Of a stretch of 64,000 nt of DNA, positions 25,761-34,829 are shown one piece after another. The notes below the pieces were generated by a model, which was given only the letters and a program-made list of their open reading frames with translations, was not told where the DNA came from and made no database searches. The position numbers and the translations under genes are program-made. The DNA is taken from contig NZ_CP010429.1 in NCBI RefSeq assembly GCF_000974425.1, positions 4,278,001 to 4,342,000 of the forward strand. The letters are read 5' to 3'. The first letter of the stretch is position 1, and every line of letters begins with the position of its first letter. This DNA is from Spirosoma radiotolerans. GTDB lineage: Bacteria > Bacteroidota > Bacteroidia > Cytophagales > Spirosomataceae.

Positions 25761-28700
25761 ATGCTTCACTTCTCTAGCTGGAAACACGGCCAGACAGGTC
25801 GACTGTTTACTGTTTGCGCCATCGCCCTGGCGTTTTTATGCACAACCTGGCAGCTTGCCAAAGCCCAAACAACCTATTACGTCGCGAATTCAGGAAACGA
25901 CGCCAACAACGGCCGATCGGATGGCTCTCCGTTTCAGACCATTGCCAAAATAAACAGTTTGTCCCTTCAACCGGGCGACGCCATTCTGTTTCGGCGGGGC
26001 GATACCTTCCGCGGTACCTTACTCATCCGGCAATCCGGTACATCAGGAAGTCCTATAGTGGTTGATGCCTATGGCTCGGGCAACAAACCCATTCTTGCCG
26101 GCTCAGTGCCCGTCTCGGGCTGGAACAATATCGGGAACAACGTCTGGCAGGCCGATTGCCCTTCGTGCGGAAGCCGGGTAACAGGCGTATACCGAAACGG
26201 CTCTGCACTGCCATTAGGCCGGTATCCTAACCTCAGCGATGCCAACAAAGGTTACCTGACCATCCAGTCGCACAGCGGCAAAAACCAGTTAACCAGTCAG
26301 CAGGGGTTATCTCAGAACTGGTCAGGTGGCGAAGCGGTACTACGGCCAACCCAATGGATTCTGGACCGGGCCACTATCACCCAACAGAATGGAAACTCGC
26401 TCTCGTTAAACAATTCCAGCAGCTATGACCTTGCCGATGGCTGGGGCTTTTTCATTCAGAATCACCCGGCTACGCTGGACCAGGTTGGCGAGTGGTATTA
26501 TGACCCTTCCAGCAAAAAAATTCGTTTGTTCGACAATCAGAACAACCCCAATAGTCAGCTCATTACCGTAACGGCTTTCAATGAAGGCATAAACCTAACC
26601 AATGTATCGTCCATTACCGTTCGGAATATCAAGATCACAGAAACGCTGAGTACGGGTCTGGCCGTTAACGGCGGCTCGAACTTTGTCTTTTCGGGCAACG
26701 ACATTACGAACTCGGGCGAAGACGGGATAACCATTATTGGCTCCGGCAACAATGTAGTAGCCGAAAACAACCTGCTCGAAGACGCCAACAGTAGCGGAAT
26801 GTATATTGGACCCTATCAAAATTTTACCTTTCGGGGCAATACACTCCGGCGCATTGGGCTGGTGCCCGGCCGGGGCAAAAGTGGCGATGGCACCTATTCG
26901 GCCCTGCAGTCACTATGCACGGGCAATACGCTGATCGAAAATAACGTAGTCGAGAGTGTGGGGTACAACGGCATTGCGGTGGTTACAAACGCGACGGTAC
27001 GGTACAACCAGGTATCGAACTTCTGTTTGACTAAAAGCGATGGGGGCGGCATTTACTCCTGGAATGGTGCGCGTAGCAATGTAGGCGATCTGCATATCCT
27101 ATCGAACATTGTTTACAACGGCATTGGTGCGCCGGAAGGAACACCGGGGGGCGCTTATTCGGGTGCGAACGGGATTTTCCTGGACGACTGCTCGCAGAAT
27201 GTAGAAGTTGCCAGTAACACCTCATTCGGGTCGCGGGGCATGGGAATTTTCTTGCGGGGCGTATCCAGCATCACCGTGAATGGAAACACCAGTTTCAACA
27301 ACACAGAAGAACAGCTCAAGCTCGCCTATAACGGTGCCTGTGCCTTGCGAAACAATGTTGTTCAGAACAATATATTGTTTAGCAAGCTACCCAACCAGGT
27401 TGTAGCCGCTTACGAATCGAATGCCAATGATCTGGCGAGTTATGGTCAGTTTGATTACAACTATTACATTCGTCCGTTTGAAGACCTATTTAAAATCCGA
27501 GCGGTTTATAATCCCGGTTCGGGACTAACGGGCGCGGACAATACCCTCACGACCTGGCAGGCCATGTATGGAAAAGATGCACACTCATCCAACAGCCCTG
27601 TAACCTACAAGAGTCAGGTTGTTAGTCAGACAGGGGCCAGCCTGCTTACCAATTCGTTTAACAGCAACACCGAAGGCTGGAGCGTATGGTCGCCCAATGG
27701 CAACGGCCGGGCCGACTGGGACAACTCGAACCGGCTCGACGGTGGGTCACTTCAATTGTTCTTTTCTAATACTCAGGCTAATTCCTACCTGCTCGCTACG
27801 GTCAATATTGGCGCCGTTTCGCGTGGCAAATCGTATCAGTTGCTGTTCGATGGGATAGCCACCGGAAACAATAAGCGGATTGAACTTTACCCCCGCCAGC
27901 TGTCTGGTAATTACAGCGATCTGGCTCCGCGTAGCGTTCAGTTGCTCGGTACGTCGAGACAGCAGTATGAAGCCGTTTTTACCGCTACAGCGGATGAATC
28001 GAACGCCATTCTGGTATTTCAGGTGACCGGTGATGGGCAAACAGCCTGGGTCGACAATATCCGGCTGAAAGAGGCTACCCTCTCAAACCTCAACCCCGAC
28101 GACTACATTAAACTCGTTTATAACGCAACGGCTCAGCCCCAGACAACATCGCTCAGTGGCTCTTACCGGGATGCCAAAAACACGCAGTATACCAACCAGA
28201 TCACGCTGCAACCCTATACATCGGCGGTGTTGATGAAAGAGGTCAATGCAACGCCCCCTCCGCCTGTTTCCCTGCGCGACCCTGAAAATCCAGGCAATGC
28301 CGTCACGGGTCTTGATTATCAGTATTATGAAGGTTCCTGGAACACAATACCTGATTTTAACTCCCTCAATCCCACTAAAACAGGAACCGTTTCCAGTGTC
28401 GATTTATCCGTTCGCAACCGGGATGAGCAGTTTGGCATTCGGTATAAAGGATACATCAATGTACCCACAGACGGAACCTATACGTTCTATACAAACTCCG
28501 ATGACGGCAGTAAACTTCTGATCGGTACTACCGAAGTCGTTAATAATGACGGTATTCACGGAGCCATTGAAAAGTCGGGCACCATCGGATTGAAAGCAGG
28601 CAAGCATGCGCTAGCGTTGCCATTCCTTCAGGGAGGTGGCGGCCAAAGTTTTATTGTTAGTTACGAAGGCCCCGGCATCAGTAAACAGACCATTCCAAAC

Positions 28701-29948
28701 TCCGCCTTTTATCGGGTAGCCACAACAACGACGCCGACTAACCCAACAACGCCCACCGCCGGCAATGGCACCGGCCTGCTGGGCCAGTACTACAATAATG
28801 CGAATCTCAACGCGCCCATCGTACTTACCCGCACGGACGCAACCATCAACTTCGATTGGGGAACAGGTTCACCCGCATCCGGCGTCAACAACGATAATTT
28901 TTCCGTTCGCTGGACCGGGCAAGTGCAGGCACCCATTACCGGCAATTACATATTCACCACAACATCTGACGATGGGGTTCGGCTGTGGGTAAACGGTGTG
29001 ATGGTGATCAACAACTGGACAGTGCACGCGTCAACGAACAACGATGGCAATGCGGTGACCCTTACGGCAGGACAACGCTATACGATCCAGATGGAGTATT
29101 ATGATGGCGGTAACGGTGCCGTTGCCAAGTTGCTGTGGGCTTACCCTGGACAGGGTCAGCAAGTAGTTCCTCAAAGCTACCTGTATCCGGCTACACCAAC
29201 GACATCATCAGCGAGTACTGGGGTTTACTTATCGGATCTGAACTGGGTGAGTGCCACAAATGGTCACGGACCCGTGGAGAAAGACCGTAGCAACGGTGAA
29301 TCAGCCGCGGGCGATGGCCGGACAATCACACTGAACGGGGTAACGTATCCCAAAGGACTAGGTGTACATTCTCCGTCCGAAATCGTCTATAACCTGAATG
29401 GCCAGTATACTCATTTTCTGACGGATATGGGCATAGATGACGAAATGGCCGATGCAGGTTGCGGAACAGTGAATTTTCAGGTCTACGTTGATAATGCGCT
29501 GGTTTACGACAGCGGCACTATGACACCCGCTTCGGCAACCAAGTCCGTTGACCTGAACGTAACGGGCAAACAGACCTTAAAGCTGGTGGTTACCAATGGG
29601 GGCGACAATGTAAGCTGCGACCATGCCGACTGGGCTGGAGCGCGATTGACAGGCAGCGGTAGCGGACGACTGGCCAGCCAGGAATCAACCGAGTTCTCGC
29701 CGGTACGCGTATACCCCATCCCCGCCCGCGACGAAGTCAGTATCCGTTACATTGCCGAGACCGATGGCGAAGTAAGTCTGCAATTATTATCAGTATCAGC
29801 GCTGCCGGTGATTGAAGCCAAACATCAGGTGATAGCAGGCGAAAACCTAATCAAATTACCCGTCGGGGAGCTTAGCCGTGGTTATTACATACTCACGCTC
29901 ATTCAGGGTAATCAGCGAGTTAGCCGAAAAGTGATTTTATCCGAATAA
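25761..29948 (+). CDS. Type IX-secreted beta-helix / PA14 / NPCBM carbohydrate-active protein
   Basis: 1395 residues. Signal peptide (VCAIALAFLCTTWQLAKAQ), then right-handed parallel beta-helix (about 40-560; PFQTIAKINSL, many N-x-I/V turns), a carbohydrate-binding-like segment (about 620-770), two PA14 domains (about 850-990, GLDYQYYEGSW; and 1005-1140, GLLGQYYNNANL), an NPCBM-type domain (about 1150-1300; PKGLGVHSPSEIVY) and a type A type IX sorting domain at the end (VRVYPIPARDEVSIRY ... VSRKVILSE). Known: this C-terminal domain directs export through PorSS/T9SS and cell-surface anchoring. The beta-helix probably acts on or binds a polysaccharide; no lyase family can be assigned by eye. 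Confidence 0.9.
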   Translation: MLHFSSWKHGQTGRLFTVCAIALAFLCTTWQLAKAQTTYYVANSGNDANNGRSDGSPFQTIAKINSLSLQPGDAILFRRGDTFRGTLLIRQSGTSGSPIVVDAYGSGNKPILAGSVPVSGWNNIGNNVWQADCPSCGSRVTGVYRNGSALPLGRYPNLSDANKGYLTIQSHSGKNQLTSQQGLSQNWSGGEAVLRPTQWILDRATITQQNGNSLSLNNSSSYDLADGWGFFIQNHPATLDQVGEWYYDPSSKKIRLFDNQNNPNSQLITVTAFNEGINLTNVSSITVRNIKITETLSTGLAVNGGSNFVFSGNDITNSGEDGITIIGSGNNVVAENNLLEDANSSGMYIGPYQNFTFRGNTLRRIGLVPGRGKSGDGTYSALQSLCTGNTLIENNVVESVGYNGIAVVTNATVRYNQVSNFCLTKSDGGGIYSWNGARSNVGDLHILSNIVYNGIGAPEGTPGGAYSGANGIFLDDCSQNVEVASNTSFGSRGMGIFLRGVSSITVNGNTSFNNTEEQLKLAYNGACALRNNVVQNNILFSKLPNQVVAAYESNANDLASYGQFDYNYYIRPFEDLFKIRAVYNPGSGLTGADNTLTTWQAMYGKDAHSSNSPVTYKSQVVSQTGASLLTNSFNSNTEGWSVWSPNGNGRADWDNSNRLDGGSLQLFFSNTQANSYLLATVNIGAVSRGKSYQLLFDGIATGNNKRIELYPRQLSGNYSDLAPRSVQLLGTSRQQYEAVFTATADESNAILVFQVTGDGQTAWVDNIRLKEATLSNLNPDDYIKLVYNATAQPQTTSLSGSYRDAKNTQYTNQITLQPYTSAVLMKEVNATPPPPVSLRDPENPGNAVTGLDYQYYEGSWNTIPDFNSLNPTKTGTVSSVDLSVRNRDEQFGIRYKGYINVPTDGTYTFYTNSDDGSKLLIGTTEVVNNDGIHGAIEKSGTIGLKAGKHALALPFLQGGGGQSFIVSYEGPGISKQTIPNSAFYRVATTTTPTNPTTPTAGNGTGLLGQYYNNANLNAPIVLTRTDATINFDWGTGSPASGVNNDNFSVRWTGQVQAPITGNYIFTTTSDDGVRLWVNGVMVINNWTVHASTNNDGNAVTLTAGQRYTIQMEYYDGGNGAVAKLLWAYPGQGQQVVPQSYLYPATPTTSSASTGVYLSDLNWVSATNGHGPVEKDRSNGESAAGDGRTITLNGVTYPKGLGVHSPSEIVYNLNGQYTHFLTDMGIDDEMADAGCGTVNFQVYVDNALVYDSGTMTPASATKSVDLNVTGKQTLKLVVTNGGDNVSCDHADWAGARLTGSGSGRLASQESTEFSPVRVYPIPARDEVSIRYIAETDGEVSLQLLSVSALPVIEAKHQVIAGENLIKLPVGELSRGYYILTLIQGNQRVSRKVILSE

Positions 29949-29970
29949 GCGAAGCCAGCAGCATTCATTT

Positions 29971-30014
29971 GAGCGGATTATATGGACTACTATCCATGTA
30001 ATCCGCTCTTTTTT
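29971..30014 (+). terminator. Rho-independent terminator after the giant gene
   Basis: GAGCGGATTATATGGA (29971-29986) pairs with its near-complement (29993-30008, one mismatch) and is followed by six T. Classic intrinsic terminator 22 bases past the stop. Confidence 0.8.
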
Positions 30015-30051
30015 GTGAGCAACGCGACTAATGGCTGTGTGGCGGTCTAAG

Positions 30052-30079
30052 GTTTGTAACACCTACATAAGTTACAAAC
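30052..30079. promoter_or_regulatory. Perfect inverted repeat upstream of the AbgB-like gene
   Basis: GTTTGTAAC, ten-base spacer, GTTACAAAC: perfect nine-base arms about 128 bases before the ATG at 30207. Spacing and A/T-rich ends suit a dimeric regulator; no regulator gene is adjacent. Confidence 0.4.
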
Positions 30080-30206
30080 ATGTCGTACTAGGCCGACTTT
30101 TTAGCAGTGCAGCAAGCGCGCTTCATAATTATTTCTTATTTATATACTTAACCAATATATTTATAGCTACTTAGACTTTTTATCAAAATAAAATTTCATT
30201 TCTTCT

Positions 30207-31892
30207 ATGAAATACCTTTCCAATACACTGCTTTTTTTGTTCATTGTTCCGTCCATTCTATTCGCGCAGGGGAATAAGTTTAAAAAGGTCGACGGTCGGA
30301 CAAGTGATAAGGTAGAGAAGCTGAAACAGGAAGCGATTGCGGCAATTGATCAGCGTAAAGATCAGGCACAGCAAATTAATGACATGCTATTCAGCTTTTC
30401 TGAACTCGGCTTTCAGGAAGTAGAATCCTTCAATTACCTAACCAACCTCCTTGAGAAAGAAGGCTTTACCATTCAAAAAGGTATTGCTGGAATGCCTACT
30501 GCCTGGATTGCGACCTGGGGTTCTGGTAAACCTGTCATTGCCATCGGCTCCGATGTTGACTGCATTCCGAAAGCCAGTCAGAAACCCGGTGTAGCCTATA
30601 AAGATCCGATTGTGGAAGGGGCGCCCGGTCATGGCGAAGGGCACAACTCAGGGCAGGCCCTGAATATAGTAGCCGCTTTGAGCGTGAAGCAATTGATGGA
30701 GAAAAACAAACTGTCGGGTACGCTAATGTTATGGCCCGGCGTAGCCGAGGAGTTACTGGGTGCCAAAGCGTTCTACGTCCGCGACGGGTATTTCAAGGAT
30801 GTCGATGCGTGTATTTTCACTCACGTTGCCGACAACCTCAGCGTCAATTATGGCGATGCAGGCTATAACGGCATGATTTCGGTCAAATTTTCATTCGAGG
30901 GGCAGGCGGCTCACGCAGCGGGGGCTCCCTGGCGCGGTCGAAGTGCGCTGGATGCCGTCGAATTGATGAACATCGGCTGGAACTTCCGGCGCGAACACCT
31001 GGAGTTGACTCAACGCTCGCATTATGTCGTGTCTGACGGTGGCGATCAGCCCAATGTTGTCCCTTCCAAAGCTTCGGTCTGGTATTATTTTCGGGAACGC
31101 TCTTACCCTAAAATCAAAGCCCTGTTCGAGAAAGGCATCAAAGTGGCGGAAGGCGCTGCGCTGATGACCGATACAAAATTCACCTATGAAATTCTGGGGT
31201 CGGCCTGGCCAGGGCATTTTAACAAACCGATAGCCTCGGCAATGTATGATAACATCAAACGGATTGGGCTACCAACCTGGTCATCAGATGATCAACTACT
31301 GGCAAAAGCAACCCAGAAAGAATTACAATCGCCCAAACGGGAAGGACTAGCCATTAAGCTGGATACCATAGGCACCCCGGTTCCTACAGCGCCAACGGTT
31401 ATGATGGGCGGCCAGTCGATGGTTCCGCTCACGGGTGGCTCGGATGACATTTCGGATATTTCATGGGCCGTACCAACGGTGGTGCTTTTGTACCCATCGA
31501 ATATTCCGGGCTTGCCGGGGCATCACTGGTCCGATGCAATCTCGATGGCGACGCCCATTGCCCACAAAGGTATTGTGGCCGGTGCTAAAGTAGAAGCCAT
31601 GACGTTGCTGGATATGTTGCTGAAACCCGAGGTTCTCCAGCAGGCCAAGGCATATTATACCGACGAACAAACCAAAGATACCAAGTACACGCCCCTGATC
31701 TCGGCCAAAGAGATTCCCGCTATCTATCTGAATCAGAAGATCATGACCGAGTTTAAACCGAAGCTGGAGAAGTTCTACTACGATCCAACCAAGTATAAAA
31801 CTTATCTGGAGCAACTCGGTATCAAATACCCAACCCTCCGCGACGATCAGCGGGCCGACCTGGAGAAGAAACCAGAAAGCAAGGGAAAATAA
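30207..31892 (+). CDS. M20D amidohydrolase, p-aminobenzoyl-glutamate hydrolase subunit B-like (AbgB), exported
   Basis: 561 residues with a signal peptide (LLFLFIVPSILFAQ). M20D features: GSDVDCIPKASQ, GHGEGHNSGQ, WPGVAEELLGAKAF, HAAGAPWRGRSALDAV, and a late region SDDISDISWAVP. Longer than most M20 enzymes, as for the AbgB group. Known: E. coli AbgAB cleaves p-aminobenzoyl-glutamate in the cytoplasm. No AbgA or AbgT gene is next to it here and the protein has an export signal, so another N-acyl substrate outside the cytoplasm is likely. Confidence 0.86.
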   Translation: MKYLSNTLLFLFIVPSILFAQGNKFKKVDGRTSDKVEKLKQEAIAAIDQRKDQAQQINDMLFSFSELGFQEVESFNYLTNLLEKEGFTIQKGIAGMPTAWIATWGSGKPVIAIGSDVDCIPKASQKPGVAYKDPIVEGAPGHGEGHNSGQALNIVAALSVKQLMEKNKLSGTLMLWPGVAEELLGAKAFYVRDGYFKDVDACIFTHVADNLSVNYGDAGYNGMISVKFSFEGQAAHAAGAPWRGRSALDAVELMNIGWNFRREHLELTQRSHYVVSDGGDQPNVVPSKASVWYYFRERSYPKIKALFEKGIKVAEGAALMTDTKFTYEILGSAWPGHFNKPIASAMYDNIKRIGLPTWSSDDQLLAKATQKELQSPKREGLAIKLDTIGTPVPTAPTVMMGGQSMVPLTGGSDDISDISWAVPTVVLLYPSNIPGLPGHHWSDAISMATPIAHKGIVAGAKVEAMTLLDMLLKPEVLQQAKAYYTDEQTKDTKYTPLISAKEIPAIYLNQKIMTEFKPKLEKFYYDPTKYKTYLEQLGIKYPTLRDDQRADLEKKPESKGK

Positions 31893-31924
31893 AGCCCGTT
31901 TAAGCCAATCTAAAAAGCCTGTTC

Positions 31925-31962
31925 ATGCGAAAGGCCATGCTTCTGGTGTGGCTTTTCGCATT
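31925..31962 (+). terminator. Imperfect hairpin after the AbgB-like gene
   Basis: ATGCGAAAGGCCATGC pairs with GTGTGGCTTTTCGCAT with a few mismatches around a short loop, 32 bases beyond the stop. Weak terminator candidate. Confidence 0.4.
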
Positions 31963-32010
31963 ATTCAGTATGTTAGCACACATAAATCCAATAGTTGAAT
32001 CCCTCGTTCA

Positions 32011-33588
32011 ATGAAACCAATTTTTCCAGCTCTGCTCCTTCTGGCCTCATCGGCATTGGCTCAACAACCGATTCCAGGCCGTACGGTACCTCATATAACT
32101 ACCTATCAACCACCGGTCTTTGCCGACACTGACCGATTAAAAAAACTGGAAGCGGCCTTCCCGGTTGTTGAAAAATTGTACAAAGACGTCGCAGAAAAAC
32201 GGCGTATGCCTGGCCTCGCCTTTGGGATTGTGGTCGATGGCAAGCTGGTTTATTCCGGCGGTTTCGGCTACACAAACCTAGCGGCTAAAACGCCAGCCAC
32301 GCCCAAATCGCTGTTTCGGATCGCGTCGATGACCAAGAGCCTGACCGCAATGGCCATTCTTAAGCTCCGCGATGAAGGAAAACTCCGTCTCGACGATCCC
32401 GCAGAATTATATATTCCTGAACTAAAATCGCATAAATACCTTACGGCTGACGCGCCCCTGATTACGGTTCGAAACCTGATGACGCACTCGGCCGGTTTTC
32501 CCGAAGATAACCCCTGGGGCGACCGGCAACTCGCCGACTCTGACGCTGATTTACTCAACCTCATCAAAGGCGGCCTCTCAAATGCCAACGTGCCCAGCGT
32601 GGCCTACGAATACAGCAATCTTGGTTTTGCCATGCTTGGGCATATCATTACCGTTGTCTCGAAGAAGCCGTATCAGCAATACATCACCGATACTATTCTG
32701 AAACCACTCGGCATGAACGACACGCAGTGGGAATACAGCCGCGTTCCGGCCGACAAGCTGGCGTTGGGTTACCGCTGGCAGGATAACGGTCAGGGGGTCG
32801 GGCAATGGCTCGCAGAGCCCCTTCTGCATGATGGATCATACGGCGCAATGGGTGGACTCATCACGTCCATTGACGATTTCAGTAAGTATGTGGCCCTGCA
32901 TGAAGCCGCCTGGCCGCCCAGCAATGCGATAGACAACGGATCACCCATAAAGCGGAGTTCGGTGCGCGAGATGCAGCAACCCTGGACATTCTCGGGTCTG
33001 TCGACGCAGGCCAAAAATTCAGCCGGGCAGCTCTGTCCGGTCACCAGTGGCTATGGTTACGGGCTGGGCTGGAGTAAAAACTGCACGGGCCAGGTGGGCG
33101 TTGGGCACAGTGGCGGTTTACCCGGTTTTGGAAGCCAGTGGCGCATTTTGCCTGACTATGGCATTGGTGTCATCGCTTATGGCAACCTGACTTACGCCGG
33201 CTTAGGGTCCGTTAACTCGGCGGTACTCGATACGCTGGTAGCTATTGGCAAACTTCAACCCCGCCAACTCCCCGTATCCAGCATACTGGCCCAGCGAAAA
33301 GCGGACTTACTTAAGCTGCTCCCCGATTGGACGAATGCCGAACAAAGCGGCATTTTCGCGGAGAACTTCTTTCCTGATAAGTCGGTGGCCATACGCCGGA
33401 AAACGGTGCAGGACCTATACGTTAAAGCAGGGGCCATCAAGCACGTTGGCGACCTAATTCCCGAAAATCAGCTACGAGGCCATTTCTTGCTGGAAGGAGA
33501 CAAAGCCAATATCGATGTCTTTTATACCCTGACACCCGAAAACCCCGCGCTGATTCAGCAACTTGATTTCCGGGAGGTGCCCAAATAA
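32011..33588 (+). CDS. Serine beta-lactamase / esterase family protein (class C-like), exported
   Basis: 525 residues with a signal peptide (FPALLLLASSALAQ). Penicillin-recognising motifs: S106-M-T-K109 (SxxK), Y201-S-N203 (YxN) and H366-S-G-G (KTG-equivalent, here HSGG). The C-terminal extension (about 430-525) is a beta domain seen in many Bacteroidota paralogues. Known: proteins with HSGG more often act as esterases or D-aminopeptidases than as resistance beta-lactamases. Function is therefore uncertain. Confidence 0.85.
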   Translation: MKPIFPALLLLASSALAQQPIPGRTVPHITTYQPPVFADTDRLKKLEAAFPVVEKLYKDVAEKRRMPGLAFGIVVDGKLVYSGGFGYTNLAAKTPATPKSLFRIASMTKSLTAMAILKLRDEGKLRLDDPAELYIPELKSHKYLTADAPLITVRNLMTHSAGFPEDNPWGDRQLADSDADLLNLIKGGLSNANVPSVAYEYSNLGFAMLGHIITVVSKKPYQQYITDTILKPLGMNDTQWEYSRVPADKLALGYRWQDNGQGVGQWLAEPLLHDGSYGAMGGLITSIDDFSKYVALHEAAWPPSNAIDNGSPIKRSSVREMQQPWTFSGLSTQAKNSAGQLCPVTSGYGYGLGWSKNCTGQVGVGHSGGLPGFGSQWRILPDYGIGVIAYGNLTYAGLGSVNSAVLDTLVAIGKLQPRQLPVSSILAQRKADLLKLLPDWTNAEQSGIFAENFFPDKSVAIRRKTVQDLYVKAGAIKHVGDLIPENQLRGHFLLEGDKANIDVFYTLTPENPALIQQLDFREVPK

Positions 33589-33669
33589 CAACTTAAAAGA
33601 AGTTAACCTCAATAAACATCAACCTAGTACAACCACGATGTTTCTTACCTCCTACTAACATTACCAACT

Positions 33670-34194
33670 GTGAACATAACTCACCTAAACCCAATATCGA
33701 CCGCTACTGAACAGGACATACCGGCCCTGGTCAGTTTAGTAAATAGTGCCTACCGGGGCGACAGTTCGCGCAAAGGGTGGACGACCGAAGCGGATTTGCT
33801 GGGTGGTGTCCGAACCAGCGAAGAATCGCTACGGGAGATGTTTCAGAACCCCAATGCCCTGATTCTCAAATATGAAGATGCGGACCATCTGCTAGGTTGT
33901 GTTTATCTGGAGGCCAAAGGGAACGACCTTTATCTGGGCATGTTGACCGTTTCGCCTGATGCGCAAGCCAATGGCATTGGCAAACAATTACTGACAGCAG
34001 CTGAACAGCTCGCCGTTGAGAGAAAATGCCGGGCAATTACCATGACCGTCATTACGGTACGGCACGAGTTGATTGCCTGGTACGAACGACGCGGCTACCA
34101 GCCGACCGGCAACAAACAACCCTTCCCGGATGATCCGCGGTTTGGCATCAAAAAGCAGCCATTGGAGTTTATGGTCATGGAAAAAATTCTATGA
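33670..34194 (+). CDS. GNAT family N-acetyltransferase
   Basis: 174 residues starting at a GTG (33670). Acetyl-CoA site: LYLGMLTVSPDAQANGIGKQLL (QxxGxG/A variant: QANGIGK). YERRGYQPTG near the C-terminus is the usual strand 7 segment. Substrate unknown; cytoplasmic. It stands alone, followed by an imperfect hairpin at 34264-34313. Confidence 0.85.
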   Translation: MNITHLNPISTATEQDIPALVSLVNSAYRGDSSRKGWTTEADLLGGVRTSEESLREMFQNPNALILKYEDADHLLGCVYLEAKGNDLYLGMLTVSPDAQANGIGKQLLTAAEQLAVERKCRAITMTVITVRHELIAWYERRGYQPTGNKQPFPDDPRFGIKKQPLEFMVMEKIL

Positions 34195-34263
34195 ATCGGG
34201 CGAAGGCCAAGCTGCTGTTTGTTACATCACTGGCAGTCAATGCACATACCGCACGTCTATTTA

Positions 34264-34313
34264 GCAAAAAGATGGTTTTGGCCCTTGTAGAATCCAAACC
34301 CTTTTTGCGTTTG
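34264..34313 (+). terminator. Imperfect hairpin after the acetyltransferase gene
   Basis: GCAAAAAGATGGTTTTGG pairs with CCAAACCCTTTTTGC with small bulges, 70 bases beyond the stop. Candidate terminator. Confidence 0.35.
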
Positions 34314-34369
34314 CCAATTTAACTCTATAATTTCACCACAGTATAACGAATCACGATCTCTCAAGCCCT

Positions 34370-34750
34370 ATGTCAGCTTCCAAACGCGTCCTGATTGCCG
34401 AAGATAGCTCTGTTATCCAGAATCTGGCCCGCAAAATTCTTGAGTTTCAGAATTACGACATCACCGCCGTAAAAAACGGAGAACAAGTGCTGCAAATTCT
34501 GGAAAAAGAAGATTTCAGTATTCTCCTCCTGGATATCAACATGCCACTTATGGATGGTATGGAATGCGTTCGGCGGGTTAGGGCGCTACCCGAAAAAGAA
34601 AAAGCCAGTGTCCCCATCGTGGCCATCACCGGCAATGCTAAAAATTACACCGAAGAAGAATTCAAAACCGCTGGATTTAACGACGTACTGGTAAAACCCC
34701 TCAACTTCGACCGCCTGGTGGAAGTCGTTAATCAACTGACGGATAAATAA
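34370..34750 (+). CDS. Single-domain response regulator (CheY-like receiver)
   Basis: 126 residues, a receiver domain only. Acidic pocket E11-D12, phosphoacceptor D55 in LLLDINMP, T87 in VAITGN and K109 in VLVKPLN are all present. Known: stand-alone receivers act by protein-protein contact or in phosphorelays. No kinase is adjacent; the hybrid kinase at 58039 has an Hpt domain that could in principle supply phosphate, but this is speculation. Confidence 0.9.
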   Translation: MSASKRVLIAEDSSVIQNLARKILEFQNYDITAVKNGEQVLQILEKEDFSILLLDINMPLMDGMECVRRVRALPEKEKASVPIVAITGNAKNYTEEEFKTAGFNDVLVKPLNFDRLVEVVNQLTDK

Positions 34751-34757
34751 ATGAGCG

Positions 34758-34829
34758 AAAGAGCGAAGGAGTGAATGAGCGAAAGTAATGCGCCAGCCAC
34801 TCTTTCGCTCATTCACTCCTTCGCTCTTT
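34758..34829. repeat. Family B inverted repeat (GAGCGAAA octads) filling the gap
   Basis: Perfect 28-base arms at 34758-34785 and 34802-34829; the arm is built of octads such as GAGCGAAG, GAGTGAAT, GAGCGAAA. Loop 34786-34801 contains GCGCCAGCC, a degenerate form of the core in other elements. The element runs from seven bases after the receiver stop exactly to the base before the next ATG (34830). Confidence 0.85.

Noticed and set aside
32011..33588. Functional class C resistance beta-lactamase
   Set aside because: The third motif is HSGG rather than KTG and the protein has a C-terminal extension; an esterase or peptidase role is more likely, so it is called only at family level.
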